A DNA stretch of 64,000 nt from assembly GCA_046199005.1 (NCBI GenBank), contig CP176050.1:2232001-2296000 (forward strand), written 5' to 3'. The position numbers were made by a program, and so were the translations under genes. Position 1 is the first letter of the stretch. The number at the start of each line of letters is the position of its first letter. This DNA comes from Ascidiimonas sp046199005 (GTDB lineage Bacteria > Bacteroidota > Bacteroidia > Flavobacteriales > Flavobacteriaceae). This document shows positions 41,663-50,135 of the stretch, one piece after another. Below the pieces are notes generated by a model, which saw only the letters and a list, made by a program, of their open reading frames with translations, was not told where the DNA came from and did no database searches.

Positions 41663-42646
41663 GTGTTTAGAAAAAAACCATCAATTATAATGCCTTTTGG
41701 TGGCTATGCAAACGAATCAAAACTATTTGCTACGGCAAGGGTTCTTAAGGATAAGAATATTCGACCTAAAGATCACGACCACTGGTTGAAAAACCTATAC
41801 CTTTCTTATAAACGTTTTGAGTCTGATGAAATTCCCGGAGCACAGGTAAGGATACGCTGGCAAGATCAAACCTACACTACCGTTTCTGATCATGAAGGCT
41901 ATGTACATGTAGAATTAACGCATCACCTCGCTCCAGATGTATTGAAGCAAAAAAAAATCTCTATTACCTATGAGTTACTACAAGGAGAAGTTATTGAGTA
42001 TTCGATTACTGATTCGGTATTGCTTCCTGCTAGCGGAAGTACCTTCGGGATTATTAGCGACCTGGACGATACGGTGCTAAATACCGGTGTTTCTTCTTTT
42101 CTCAAATGGCGGGTACTTGTCAATTCACTAATAAGACACAGTAAAAGCCGAAAGCCGCTTGAAGGAGTTCAAAAGTTTTATCAGATGCTGAAGGCAGGAA
42201 AGCAGGGCAATGCAGATAATCCGTTTTTCTACCTCTCTAACAGTCCGTGGAATTTATTTGATTATCTGGAAACATTTTTAGAACACCAGCAGTTACCGGA
42301 AGGGGTGCTTCTGCTAAGAGATATTGGTTTTGAACATCGCAAGAAGAAATCTTTTTTACATAAAAATAAATTTCAAAAAATAGATCACATATTGCGCACA
42401 TATCCAGACATGAAATTTATTCTGCTGGGTGATGCGGCAGACATTGATCCAGCCATTTATTTGGAAGTAGCCAGACAATTTCCTGAACAGGTATTGCGCA
42501 TTTACATCAGAACGGTGAACCATACAAAAAAAATGAAAAGAGCGAGGACCATTATAAATGAACAAAAGCAAACGGAAGTAATTCTTTTTGAAACTACCGA
42601 GCAAGCCGCAGAGGATGCCAGGCAGAAGGGATTTATTTCATCGTAA
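41663..42646 (+). CDS. App1-like phosphatidate phosphatase (DUF2183)
   Basis: The 327-residue protein has the HAD-type nucleophile motif ISDLDDTVLNTGV at about 131-143, then NPFFYLSNSPWNLFDYLE and LLGDAADIDPAIY, the App1/DUF2183 pattern. The N-terminal 120 residues are a beta-rich domain. The family dephosphorylates phosphatidic acid in yeast; the bacterial role is unknown. The gene begins 72 bases after the pseudouridine synthase gene. Confidence 0.87.
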   Translation: MFRKKPSIIMPFGGYANESKLFATARVLKDKNIRPKDHDHWLKNLYLSYKRFESDEIPGAQVRIRWQDQTYTTVSDHEGYVHVELTHHLAPDVLKQKKISITYELLQGEVIEYSITDSVLLPASGSTFGIISDLDDTVLNTGVSSFLKWRVLVNSLIRHSKSRKPLEGVQKFYQMLKAGKQGNADNPFFYLSNSPWNLFDYLETFLEHQQLPEGVLLLRDIGFEHRKKKSFLHKNKFQKIDHILRTYPDMKFILLGDAADIDPAIYLEVARQFPEQVLRIYIRTVNHTKKMKRARTIINEQKQTEVILFETTEQAAEDARQKGFISS

Positions 42647-42661
42647 AAATACAGTGTAAAA

Positions 42662-43837
42662 CTATCTAATATCCATACGCTGATTTTTGAAATTATTCGC
42701 TATGTACGTTTTTAAGAGCCGTCCGTTTTGCCGAACACGCCATTGATGTTTGTTATAAGTAGGTTGAATATATGCTTTTCCCGGTTGCAAGGTTTTATAT
42801 TTTACTTCCTGCCCCTGGAAATTTACCCAGAACACGTTCACTACGCCGTTGGTGAGGTTTTGAAAATTAATTTTAACACTGCCATCAGTTGAGATTTCGT
42901 TATTATTGGGATCTATAGCCGGTTTAGAAATAACACCAAGGCTTGTTTTTGAACTACCTTCCCATGATTCATAAATGTAGGCAGAGACCCCCATCGAATT
43001 ATGAGCCACATCTAATTCTACCCGATAGCTTCCGCCTAATACGAAAGAAAAACGCACTCCATTGGCAACATATAGTTCTGCTTTATCAAAAATGGGTGGA
43101 TAGGAATAACCGTGCTTGGTAAAAGAAGCGGTTAATACGTTCCCTGAGCGATAAATACCTAACTGATAATCACGCCCCTTATGTTTGTAATTGTATATTC
43201 CTGGTAAATTGGTCAGTACATAACTACTCATGGCAGGAGCCTTGTTACAACCTGCATTTAGTTGTTGCAAACGGGAAATACGATCTGTTGCAAGATCACC
43301 AATGGACGGATTTGCTTTCTTCGTGGGATAATTTACGGTGTAAGCCCATTTTGCAGGAACTGCTTCACCATATCTTTTATAAGGTTCCAGTTTTGCTATG
43401 AGATTCTTAATTACCTGACAATCCGCAGGCGTAGTACTTTGTCTTCGTGGAGCATTTAAGTAAATATTCTGTACAGAATTGTAGAGTTCTACTTCCCTTT
43501 GATTGTTGACATTCACGCAATTCGCAAACTTGTAGGCTACTCTTGCTATGCGGTCCTCCGCAAGATCGGCGATCGTAGGGTTTGTTACTTTTCGTTTAAA
43601 ACTTACTGTGTATGCTTTGTCAGCAGGAACAGGTGTACGATCATTTTTATATGCTTCAAGCTCTCTGATCAAGGCATTCACTCCGTTGCAATCATTTGCT
43701 ACTATAGAATAATACCTCCCGTATAAACTTTGCACCTTATTATAACGCTGATAGGAAGATTGTCCCCATACCGTAGTACTTGTTATTAAAAATACAAAAA
43801 CGGTAAGTCTCAAACCATGAACGCTGTTAATTTTCAT
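42662..43837 (-). CDS. Secreted hypothetical protein with internal duplication
   Basis: The 391-residue protein has a signal peptide (about 1-25, ending TVWGQ). Two related blocks follow: CNGVNALIRELEAYKN ... VPADKAYTVSF ... PTIADLAEDRIARV and CQVIKNLIAKLEPYKR ... VPAKWAYTVNY ... PSIGDLATDRISRL. The C-terminal half is beta-rich (PGIYNYKHKGRDYQLGIYRSG) and ends with a short strand pair. No sorting domain and no known family. Predicted periplasmic. Confidence 0.8.
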   Translation of the reverse strand: MKINSVHGLRLTVFVFLITSTTVWGQSSYQRYNKVQSLYGRYYSIVANDCNGVNALIRELEAYKNDRTPVPADKAYTVSFKRKVTNPTIADLAEDRIARVAYKFANCVNVNNQREVELYNSVQNIYLNAPRRQSTTPADCQVIKNLIAKLEPYKRYGEAVPAKWAYTVNYPTKKANPSIGDLATDRISRLQQLNAGCNKAPAMSSYVLTNLPGIYNYKHKGRDYQLGIYRSGNVLTASFTKHGYSYPPIFDKAELYVANGVRFSFVLGGSYRVELDVAHNSMGVSAYIYESWEGSSKTSLGVISKPAIDPNNNEISTDGSVKINFQNLTNGVVNVFWVNFQGQEVKYKTLQPGKAYIQPTYNKHQWRVRQNGRLLKTYIANNFKNQRMDIR

Positions 43838-43858
43838 GTATAAAAGTATTGATTGTTG

Positions 43859-43959
43859 TTTATTGGCACCACCAATGGGGCTAATACCCCGAGGCTTGCA
43901 TCGAAATTAAACGTTTGCTTCATACAAATACCTCATGGGCTTGCCCTGAGATAATTTAT
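43859..43959 (+). repeat. Dispersed palindromic repeat family A, long copy
   Basis: TTATTGGCACCACCAATGGG, then ACCCCGAGGCTTGCATCG, AAACGTTTG and CCTCATGGGCTTGCCCTGAG (a hairpin). It lies between the divergent genes at 43837 and 44238. Confidence 0.85.
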
Positions 43960-44141
43960 TTTTGAATCGCACGAAGAATTAAGTAGGCTATCTACTCTTT
44001 TAATGCTCGATTAAAAGTACATTTTTTAATTGGATACTTTTAAAAAAAACCATTCAAAACCATAAATTAAAAACCTTATTTACAGATTCTTACGTATTAA
44101 CACGTATGATTATTTACATCGACATGCGATAAATCTTTATT

Positions 44142-44210
44142 ACTATTTTAATAGTCTTATAACTATATTTATAGTTATAAAATAAATTTACATATATTTG
44201 TCTATGTAAA
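44142..44210 (+). promoter_or_regulatory. BlaI-type operator array and promoter
   Basis: Three inverted repeats occur in a row: ACTATT-TT-AATAGT (44142-44155), TTATAACTATA-TT-TATAGTTATAA (44157-44180, perfect) and TTTACATA-8-TATGTAAA (44187-44210). A perfect -7 box TATATTTG (44193-44200) lies between the arms of the last one. BlaI/MecI repressors bind TACA/TGTA dyads, so the gene just downstream probably represses itself here. Confidence 0.65.
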
Positions 44211-44237
44211 GCTGTATTAAGATCAAAACCAATAGGA

Positions 44238-44621
44238 ATGAAAGAACTTACCAAATCAGAAGAACAGCTCATGCAATATCTCTGGAAGCTAAAAAAGGCT
44301 TTTCTAAAGGATATTTATGAAGAGTTTCAGGAGCCACGACCCGCATACACTACGATTTCGACGGTTATTCGAGTACTCGTAAAAAAACAATTCATTGGTT
44401 ACCATACATATGGTAAGGTACATGAATATTTTCCTTTGGTAACCAAAGAGACTTACTTTAAGGCAAGATTTAAAAGTATGGTACAGAATTTTTTCAGCGG
44501 ATCAATGAGTAGTTTTGCTCATTTCTTTACTGAAAATGAAGAAATGGATCTGACTGAGCTCGAAAAAATGAAAGCTTATATAGAAGCTAAAATAGAATCT
44601 ATAAAAGAAGAAAATGAATAG
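44238..44621 (+). CDS. blaI: BlaI/MecI-family transcriptional repressor
   Basis: The 127-residue protein has a winged helix starting MKELTKSEEQLMQYLWKLKK and PRPAYTTISTVIRVLVKKQFIGYHTYGKVHEYFPLV, the BlaI/MecI/CopY pattern. The C-terminal part would be the dimerisation region cut on signalling. It overlaps the BlaR1-type gene by eight bases. In Bacteroidetes this pair is not usually linked to a beta-lactamase, and none is seen here. Confidence 0.9.
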   Translation: MKELTKSEEQLMQYLWKLKKAFLKDIYEEFQEPRPAYTTISTVIRVLVKKQFIGYHTYGKVHEYFPLVTKETYFKARFKSMVQNFFSGSMSSFAHFFTENEEMDLTELEKMKAYIEAKIESIKEENE

Positions 44622-45939
44622 TTTTTTACTCTACGTTTGTCAGACAGCGATCGTCTTTTCCGGACTTTATTTGCTTTACAAGCTTGTTTGGCAAAAATTA
44701 ACCTTTCATACTATCAACAGGATAGTACTGCTATCTTTAATTCCCATATCCTTCATTCTACCTGCCCTTACTCCTATTCTACCCACATCTTCTTTTACAT
44801 CTTATGCGCTTCCGGTAATTCCTGATTTAGTTGAAATTAAAGACCTTCAGGAACCTGAGGTTTTGATAAAAGAAGCAGGAAAACATTTCTCTTTATCATT
44901 CTTGTTAATGCTGCTGTATGGCATTATAAGCTCATTACTTCTGTTAAGAATGGTTGCAACACATCTTAGATTATGCAATTTAAAGAACAATGGAAAAGAA
45001 TATTTAATCAATGGTACGCATCTCGTAGCTTGTAACGTATCCAGTGTATTTTCATACCTGAATTGGATATTTGTTCCTAAAACATATCTTCATTCCATAG
45101 ACGAATTAGTACTGAAACATGAAAATGCACATATCATAAAAAGACATAGTATAGATCTGATAGCCGCTGGTATTTATTTATCACTTTTCTGGTGGAATCC
45201 ACTGGTATATAGCTACAGAAAGTCTTTGAAATCCTTACATGAGTTTGAGGCAGATGAGGCAGTTTTGAAACATAGCAAAGAGACTGCTTCCTATTTACAG
45301 TTATTATTGAATAATCTAGGGTATGAACGCCCCAATCATTTGTTTCATCATTTTAATCATTTAATCATCAAAAAACGAATCGACATGATCATGAAAACCA
45401 AATCCAAAAAACAAGCGCAGCTTCGCTATTTACTATCAGTACCCTTATTGGCCTTATTACTACTAGCGTTTAAAAAACCCATTTACTCGCATAGTGAACA
45501 AGTAAATACGTCCCTTGAATCAGTTCAATTGACCAAACCCCCAAGATTGTTTCCGGTGAAAGATATATCGCCTAAAGAAATCACCAACGAATTCGGTCGT
45601 AAATTCAAGCATCCTGTTCATAAGAAGGAAGTATTGCATCAGGGTATAGATATTAAGGCGGCGAAGGGAACTCCAGTGGTCGCTACAGCAAATGGGAAAG
45701 TTACATTTGCTGCTGAAAAAAATGACTGGGGTAACCTAATTATCATTGGTCATATTGACGGCTACGAAACCAGGTACGCCCATCTGCAAGGATTTGAAGT
45801 CACCGCAGGTCAGACTGTAACCGAAGGCGATGTAATTGGTTACGTGGGAAGCACGGGGCTTTCCAGCAGACCACATCTGCATTATGAGGTACATCTTAAC
45901 GGGAAACAGGTAAATCCTGAAGATTATTTTGAAAATTAG
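44614..45939 (+). CDS. BlaR1-like M56 membrane protease fused to an M23 peptidase domain
   Basis: The 441-residue protein has membrane helices at about 5-25, 35-55 and 88-112 and the M56 zinc motif HENAHIIKRH (H169-H173) with a later EFEADEAVL. A further helix lies near residues 275-290. The periplasmic end, about 325-441, is an M23/LytM endopeptidase: HQGIDIKAAKGTPV (H342, D346), WGNLIIIGHIDGYETRYAHL, and HLHYEVHLNG (H421, H423). M23 enzymes cut peptidoglycan cross-links. The usual penicillin-sensing domain is absent; instead a cell-wall hydrolase is joined to the signalling protease. Confidence 0.87.
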   Translation: MNSFLLYVCQTAIVFSGLYLLYKLVWQKLTFHTINRIVLLSLIPISFILPALTPILPTSSFTSYALPVIPDLVEIKDLQEPEVLIKEAGKHFSLSFLLMLLYGIISSLLLLRMVATHLRLCNLKNNGKEYLINGTHLVACNVSSVFSYLNWIFVPKTYLHSIDELVLKHENAHIIKRHSIDLIAAGIYLSLFWWNPLVYSYRKSLKSLHEFEADEAVLKHSKETASYLQLLLNNLGYERPNHLFHHFNHLIIKKRIDMIMKTKSKKQAQLRYLLSVPLLALLLLAFKKPIYSHSEQVNTSLESVQLTKPPRLFPVKDISPKEITNEFGRKFKHPVHKKEVLHQGIDIKAAKGTPVVATANGKVTFAAEKNDWGNLIIIGHIDGYETRYAHLQGFEVTAGQTVTEGDVIGYVGSTGLSSRPHLHYEVHLNGKQVNPEDYFEN

Positions 45940-45975
45940 ATTCATCCATCCTTAAGTTGCTTTAATAGTTTTAAT

Positions 45976-46008
45976 CCGGTAATGCTGTTTCCAGAATAGC
46001 ATTACCGG
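45976..46008. terminator. Bidirectional hairpin between convergent genes
   Basis: CCGGTAATGCT (45976-45986) pairs perfectly with AGCATTACCGG (45998-46008). Both sides have only weak T-runs. Confidence 0.65.
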
Positions 46009-46020
46009 AATTTGGTCATT

Positions 46021-46947
46021 CTATTGCTTACTTTTTATTGCCTTCTTTTGCATTGAAAGTTTCTTTCTTGTATTTATGAAATAAACGCCCGTTAGTAATA
46101 TTACCGCGGCGATCACCGATTGTAAAGTGATTTTCTCATCAAGAAAATACCAACCTAATAACAAAGCAATAATAGGATTCACGTAAGTATTTGTAGCTAC
46201 TTTTTCCGGAGAAACATATTTTAAAAGGTAATTGAAAGACGTAAAAGCGACGATACTTCCAAATATGATTAGCAATAACATCGACCATTTCACGGAAGTA
46301 CTCCAGTGTGTGGGAGCTACCCATACTTCTCCAAAAAGCACACTAAATATAAATAACATGATCCCACCTGTTAGCATTTGATAGCCTGTGTTTACAAAAT
46401 AGTTGGTAGGCATGTCTGCCTTGCCTACAAACAAACTGCCATAAGCCCAGCTTATCATGCAAGCAAAGATCATTAGCATCCCAATAATACTTCCTTCCCG
46501 GCTTATGATCTGTTTTTGGCTTACTAGTAAATAAATACCTATTATGCCTAGCATTACACCAACTACAGACATTAATTGTATTTTTTTTCCATGAAGCAAT
46601 CGCATCATCAATAGTACGACGAGCGGCTGCGCAGATATTTCCAAAGCAGCAAAACCACTATCTACATATTTAAGTGCCCATACTACTACTCCATTTCCGA
46701 AAGTGAGAAACAAAAAGCCTGCTAAAGTCGTATTTTTTAATTGTTTGGCGGTAACGCCTATCTTGATTCCTATAAGTTTACAGATGAGAAATATAAGGAG
46801 ACCAGCGGTTGTAAATCGAATTGAAGCTAACATAAATGGTTCCAACTCATTCACGGCGATCTTATTCAATAAGTAGGTAGATCCCCATATTACATAAATA
46901 GAGAAAAATGCTAAGACGATCAAAAAAATATTCTTGGAAGAGCTCAT
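46021..46947 (-). CDS. EamA/DMT-family transporter
   Basis: The 308-residue protein has ten hydrophobic segments in two EamA repeats, with YVIWGSTYLLNKIAV at the start of the first and ISWAYGSLFVGKAD in the second. Family members export metabolites such as amino acids or drugs. The tail is basic (KKLSMQKKAIKSK). Substrate unknown. Confidence 0.88.
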   Translation of the reverse strand: MSSSKNIFLIVLAFFSIYVIWGSTYLLNKIAVNELEPFMLASIRFTTAGLLIFLICKLIGIKIGVTAKQLKNTTLAGFLFLTFGNGVVVWALKYVDSGFAALEISAQPLVVLLMMRLLHGKKIQLMSVVGVMLGIIGIYLLVSQKQIISREGSIIGMLMIFACMISWAYGSLFVGKADMPTNYFVNTGYQMLTGGIMLFIFSVLFGEVWVAPTHWSTSVKWSMLLLIIFGSIVAFTSFNYLLKYVSPEKVATNTYVNPIIALLLGWYFLDEKITLQSVIAAVILLTGVYFINTRKKLSMQKKAIKSKQ

Positions 46948-47045
46948 ATTGTGACCTACTTAAATTCTATTACAATAGTAAGCATAAGTTTTTGATGTGA
47001 AATCTATCTTTCTAAAGTTTCCTGAAAATCCATGTGTACGATACC

Positions 47046-47077
47046 AAAAAAAGCGAGGTAATTGCCCCCGCTTTTTT
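47046..47077 (-). terminator. Intrinsic terminator of the alcohol dehydrogenase gene
   Basis: AAAAAAGCG (47047-47055) pairs with CGCTTTTTT (47069-47077). It lies 20 bases after the stop codon. Confidence 0.8.
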
Positions 47078-47097
47078 ATGAGAATGTATTTTGAACC

Positions 47098-48147
47098 TTA
47101 TTTTAAGGATGCCATATCAATAACGAATCGGTATTTAACATCAGAATTGATAACCCGTTCATACGCTTCATTTATATGCTGCATATCTATTAATTCAATA
47201 TCTGAAACAATATTATGTTCTCCACAAAAATCAAGCATTTCCTGCGTTTCTTTTATTCCGCCAATAAGAGAACCTGCGACTCTTTTTCTTCCCATGATCA
47301 ATCCGCCACCGTGAAATGGCTCTAAGGGCTCCACCGCACCTACCATTACCATAGTTGCATCTCTCTTTAAAAGATTTATATAAGGATCAATTTCATGCCC
47401 GACAGGTACCGTATTCAAAATAAAATCGAAACTGGATGCGTGCTTCTTCATATCTTCTTCATTTTTTGAAATAAGCACCTCATGGGCTCCCAACTTTTTT
47501 GCATCACCAGACTTTGAAGGTGAAGTCGTGATCATTACCACGTGAGCACCTAGGGCATTGGCAAACTTAACTCCCATATGGCCAAGTCCTCCCAACCCTA
47601 CTACGCCTACTTTATCTCCTTCTTTCACTTTCCAATGTCTTAGTGGAGACCAGGTGGTAATTCCTGCACATAAGAGCGGGGCCGCACCTTTTTCGTCAAT
47701 ATTTTCAGGAACTTTAAGTACAAAATCCTGATTTACAACAACCATTGTAGTATATCCGCCGTAGGTTTGACCTCCCAGATGTTTATCTTCACTATTATAG
47801 GTAAAAGTCGCTCCTTTTTCACAGAATTGTTCTAAGTCGTCTTTACAAGCGCTGCAGCTTTGGCAGGAGTCTACCATACAACCTACGCCCACAAGATCTC
47901 CTTCTTTAAAGCCAGCTACTTTTGCACCTACTTCAACTACTCTTCCAATAATCTCATGTCCTGGTATCACGGGATAAGTTGAGTTTTTCCAATCATTTCT
48001 TACGGTATGAATGTCGCTATGACAAACGCCACAATAGGTGATTTCAATTTTTACATCTTCTTCACCCGTATTTCTTCGTTCTATAGTCATAGGTTTTAGA
48101 TCTGCGGTCGCAGATGCTGCCCCATACGCTTTAATGTCTTTACTCAT
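47098..48147 (-). CDS. Zinc-dependent NAD(P) alcohol dehydrogenase (cinnamyl-ADH/YahK type)
   Basis: The 349-residue protein has catalytic zinc ligands in YCGVCHSDIH and PVIPGHEIIG, the four-Cys structural zinc site in CMVDSCQSCSACKDDLEQFC, and the Rossmann motif GVVGLGGLGHMGVKFA. It resembles YahK/AdhC-type broad aldehyde reductases that use NADPH. Monocistronic. Confidence 0.9.
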   Translation of the reverse strand: MSKDIKAYGAASATADLKPMTIERRNTGEEDVKIEITYCGVCHSDIHTVRNDWKNSTYPVIPGHEIIGRVVEVGAKVAGFKEGDLVGVGCMVDSCQSCSACKDDLEQFCEKGATFTYNSEDKHLGGQTYGGYTTMVVVNQDFVLKVPENIDEKGAAPLLCAGITTWSPLRHWKVKEGDKVGVVGLGGLGHMGVKFANALGAHVVMITTSPSKSGDAKKLGAHEVLISKNEEDMKKHASSFDFILNTVPVGHEIDPYINLLKRDATMVMVGAVEPLEPFHGGGLIMGRKRVAGSLIGGIKETQEMLDFCGEHNIVSDIELIDMQHINEAYERVINSDVKYRFVIDMASLK

Positions 48148-48395
48148 TTTAAGTATTATTTAGATTATATTGTTATTGAAGTTCGCAGAAAGGAAATTAA
48201 AAACTCCTGAATGCAATTTTATTAAAGGTAAAATATCTGGGATAGCTTTACAAACTAAAACACAAGGTGAGATCAAAAGGATTAAAAAAAGAATCATATA
48301 AAGCAAACACATTTATAGGTTATATGGCATTAATTTAGAAACACACCACCCTGAATTGTTAATTACTATGGCATAACTCATTTTGATTCTATTGG

Positions 48396-50039
48396 ATGAA
48401 ATTCCTAGATATTGTAAGTTTGATAATCAGTTATATTCGATTAATACATATGCCCATGCGCCTGTTATCTGTATTTAGTTGTCTTTGTATAGTGGCGAGC
48501 CTACTTTCTTTTTCGCTCATCTCCAAATCAATACAACTGGTATCGCAAGACTCCCTAACGCCCGCCGAGAGAAAGGCAGAGTTCTACATGCAAGAACTGC
48601 AAAAGCGTTATAAAGAAGGGGACAATTCTAACTATAAGCTTTACTCCGACTCGCTATTAACTATTTCCCGAAAAAATAATTTAAAGGAAATGGAGGTAAA
48701 AGCATTGGTAAATCAGGCTATTTATCATAAAAATAATCATGAGCTGCAGAAAGCACTACGTCTCTATTTAGAGGCGAGGGAAACATCAAAAGACCTCGAA
48801 GACAATGGTAAGGTAACAATTATCACGAACATTAATTTAGGGAATTTCTATAATGAAATTAATGATTACAAAAAGTCAATTTCTACTTTTGATACTACCT
48901 TAGAAATGTTAAAAGGCCCCTTAAACTCTCCTTATATGAAAGCCGCTATTTATAAGGGTTTAGGAACTGCCTATTCGGGTCTTAAAGATGAAGAAAGATC
49001 ACTTTACTACAGCAAACAGCTCAAAAAAATTGGAACTGAGATTAAGCGACCCGATCTAGTCGTAAGTGGTCTCATTAGTATGGGAGACTCTTACCAAAGA
49101 CTAGGAGAATATGAAAAAACGATTGCCATAACAAAGGAAGCGTTGGGTATTGATACTACTGCCAATGAAGGGAACAAAAAAGGTTGGATTTTACTTAATA
49201 TGGGAATTGCTTATTATAAATTAAACCAATTAACCCCTGCAATCAACAGTTTGGAGGAAGGACTGCAATTTGCCAAGGATTATAACAACAAACACCTACA
49301 GATGTATATCCATGAATATCTGGGTAAAGCATATGAAAAAAACAACGACTTTGAAAAATCATATCAAGCACAAAAAGAATACATTGCTTTTAAAGAAAAT
49401 CTACTAAAAGAAAGAGGAAAAGCTTCAGAGTTTGATGTAAAGCAAGATGTCGCAGAAATCAGTCAAAAACTACAAAATGAAAAACGGCAAATGGCGAAAA
49501 AGGAAAAACTTTTCTATGGCATCGGTGGGTCGTTACTTGTCATAACCTTCCTGATCTTTCTTTGGTGGTTTCGTAAAAGAAAAAAACTAGCTCTAAAACA
49601 ACCTTTATCCCCTTCTTCGAGTACTGAAGTCAGTGAAACCAAAAATGGAAAAGCACAATATAAAAACTCTTCGTTAACAGTGGAAGATCGGGAAAGGATG
49701 AAAGAACAAATTCGTTCGTTTATGATGGAGAAAAAGCCTTTTCTTGATTTTGAAATTAATCAATCAGATCTAGCACAACAATTAGATATTAGCAGTCATC
49801 ACCTTTCTGAAGTGCTTAACGTATGCTTCGGACAAAATTTTTATAGCTTCATTAATGTTTATAGGGTAAATCAGGCAAAAGAGCTGTTGCAAAATCCCGA
49901 ATATGATCACTACAAAATGGAAGCCATTGGCTATGAAGCTGGATTTAAAAGCAAAGCTTCCTTCAATAGGGCTTTTAAATCACAAATAGGGGTCACTCCA
50001 TCAGAATACCGTAATCAATTTAAAGAAACGACATCATAG
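48396..50039 (+). CDS. TPR-containing AraC-family regulator with membrane anchor
   Basis: The 547-residue protein starts with a hydrophobic segment; a start at Met 19 or 21 (48450 or 48456) would give a better signal peptide (MRLLSVFSCLCIVASLLSF). Residues about 60-360 are TPR helices (KAAIYKGLGTAYSGLKDEE, GWILLNMGIAYYKLNQL). One membrane helix (FYGIGGSLLVITFLIFLWW) lies at about 370. The last 110 residues are an AraC HTH (NQSDLAQQLDISSHHLSEVL, GFKSKASFNRAFKSQIGVTPSEYR). Periplasmic TPRs presumably sense a signal and the cytoplasmic HTH acts on DNA. The adhesin gene follows by 96 bases and may be its target. Confidence 0.88.
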   Translation: MKFLDIVSLIISYIRLIHMPMRLLSVFSCLCIVASLLSFSLISKSIQLVSQDSLTPAERKAEFYMQELQKRYKEGDNSNYKLYSDSLLTISRKNNLKEMEVKALVNQAIYHKNNHELQKALRLYLEARETSKDLEDNGKVTIITNINLGNFYNEINDYKKSISTFDTTLEMLKGPLNSPYMKAAIYKGLGTAYSGLKDEERSLYYSKQLKKIGTEIKRPDLVVSGLISMGDSYQRLGEYEKTIAITKEALGIDTTANEGNKKGWILLNMGIAYYKLNQLTPAINSLEEGLQFAKDYNNKHLQMYIHEYLGKAYEKNNDFEKSYQAQKEYIAFKENLLKERGKASEFDVKQDVAEISQKLQNEKRQMAKKEKLFYGIGGSLLVITFLIFLWWFRKRKKLALKQPLSPSSSTEVSETKNGKAQYKNSSLTVEDRERMKEQIRSFMMEKKPFLDFEINQSDLAQQLDISSHHLSEVLNVCFGQNFYSFINVYRVNQAKELLQNPEYDHYKMEAIGYEAGFKSKASFNRAFKSQIGVTPSEYRNQFKETTS

Positions 50040-50052
50040 AGATCATAAAGGA

Positions 50053-50103
50053 GTATCACTCGTTTGAGTGATACGAGTTGTATATAATAACGACATACTT
50101 TTG
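50053..50103 (+). promoter_or_regulatory. Hairpin and -7 box before the adhesin gene
   Basis: GTATCACTC (50053-50061) and GAGTGATAC (50066-50074) form a perfect nine-base stem. TACTTTTG (50096-50103) matches TAnnTTTG exactly and lies 33 bases before the ATG. A TTG at 50078-50080 could be the -33 element. The hairpin may also end the upstream transcript. Confidence 0.45.
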
Positions 50104-50135
50104 AAGTTATCTATGCAACCCCAATTTTTGATAAC

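Noticed and set aside
44614..45939. Beta-lactam resistance locus.
   Set aside because: BlaI/BlaR1 homologues are present but no beta-lactamase or PBP gene lies nearby and the sensor domain is replaced by an M23 domain.
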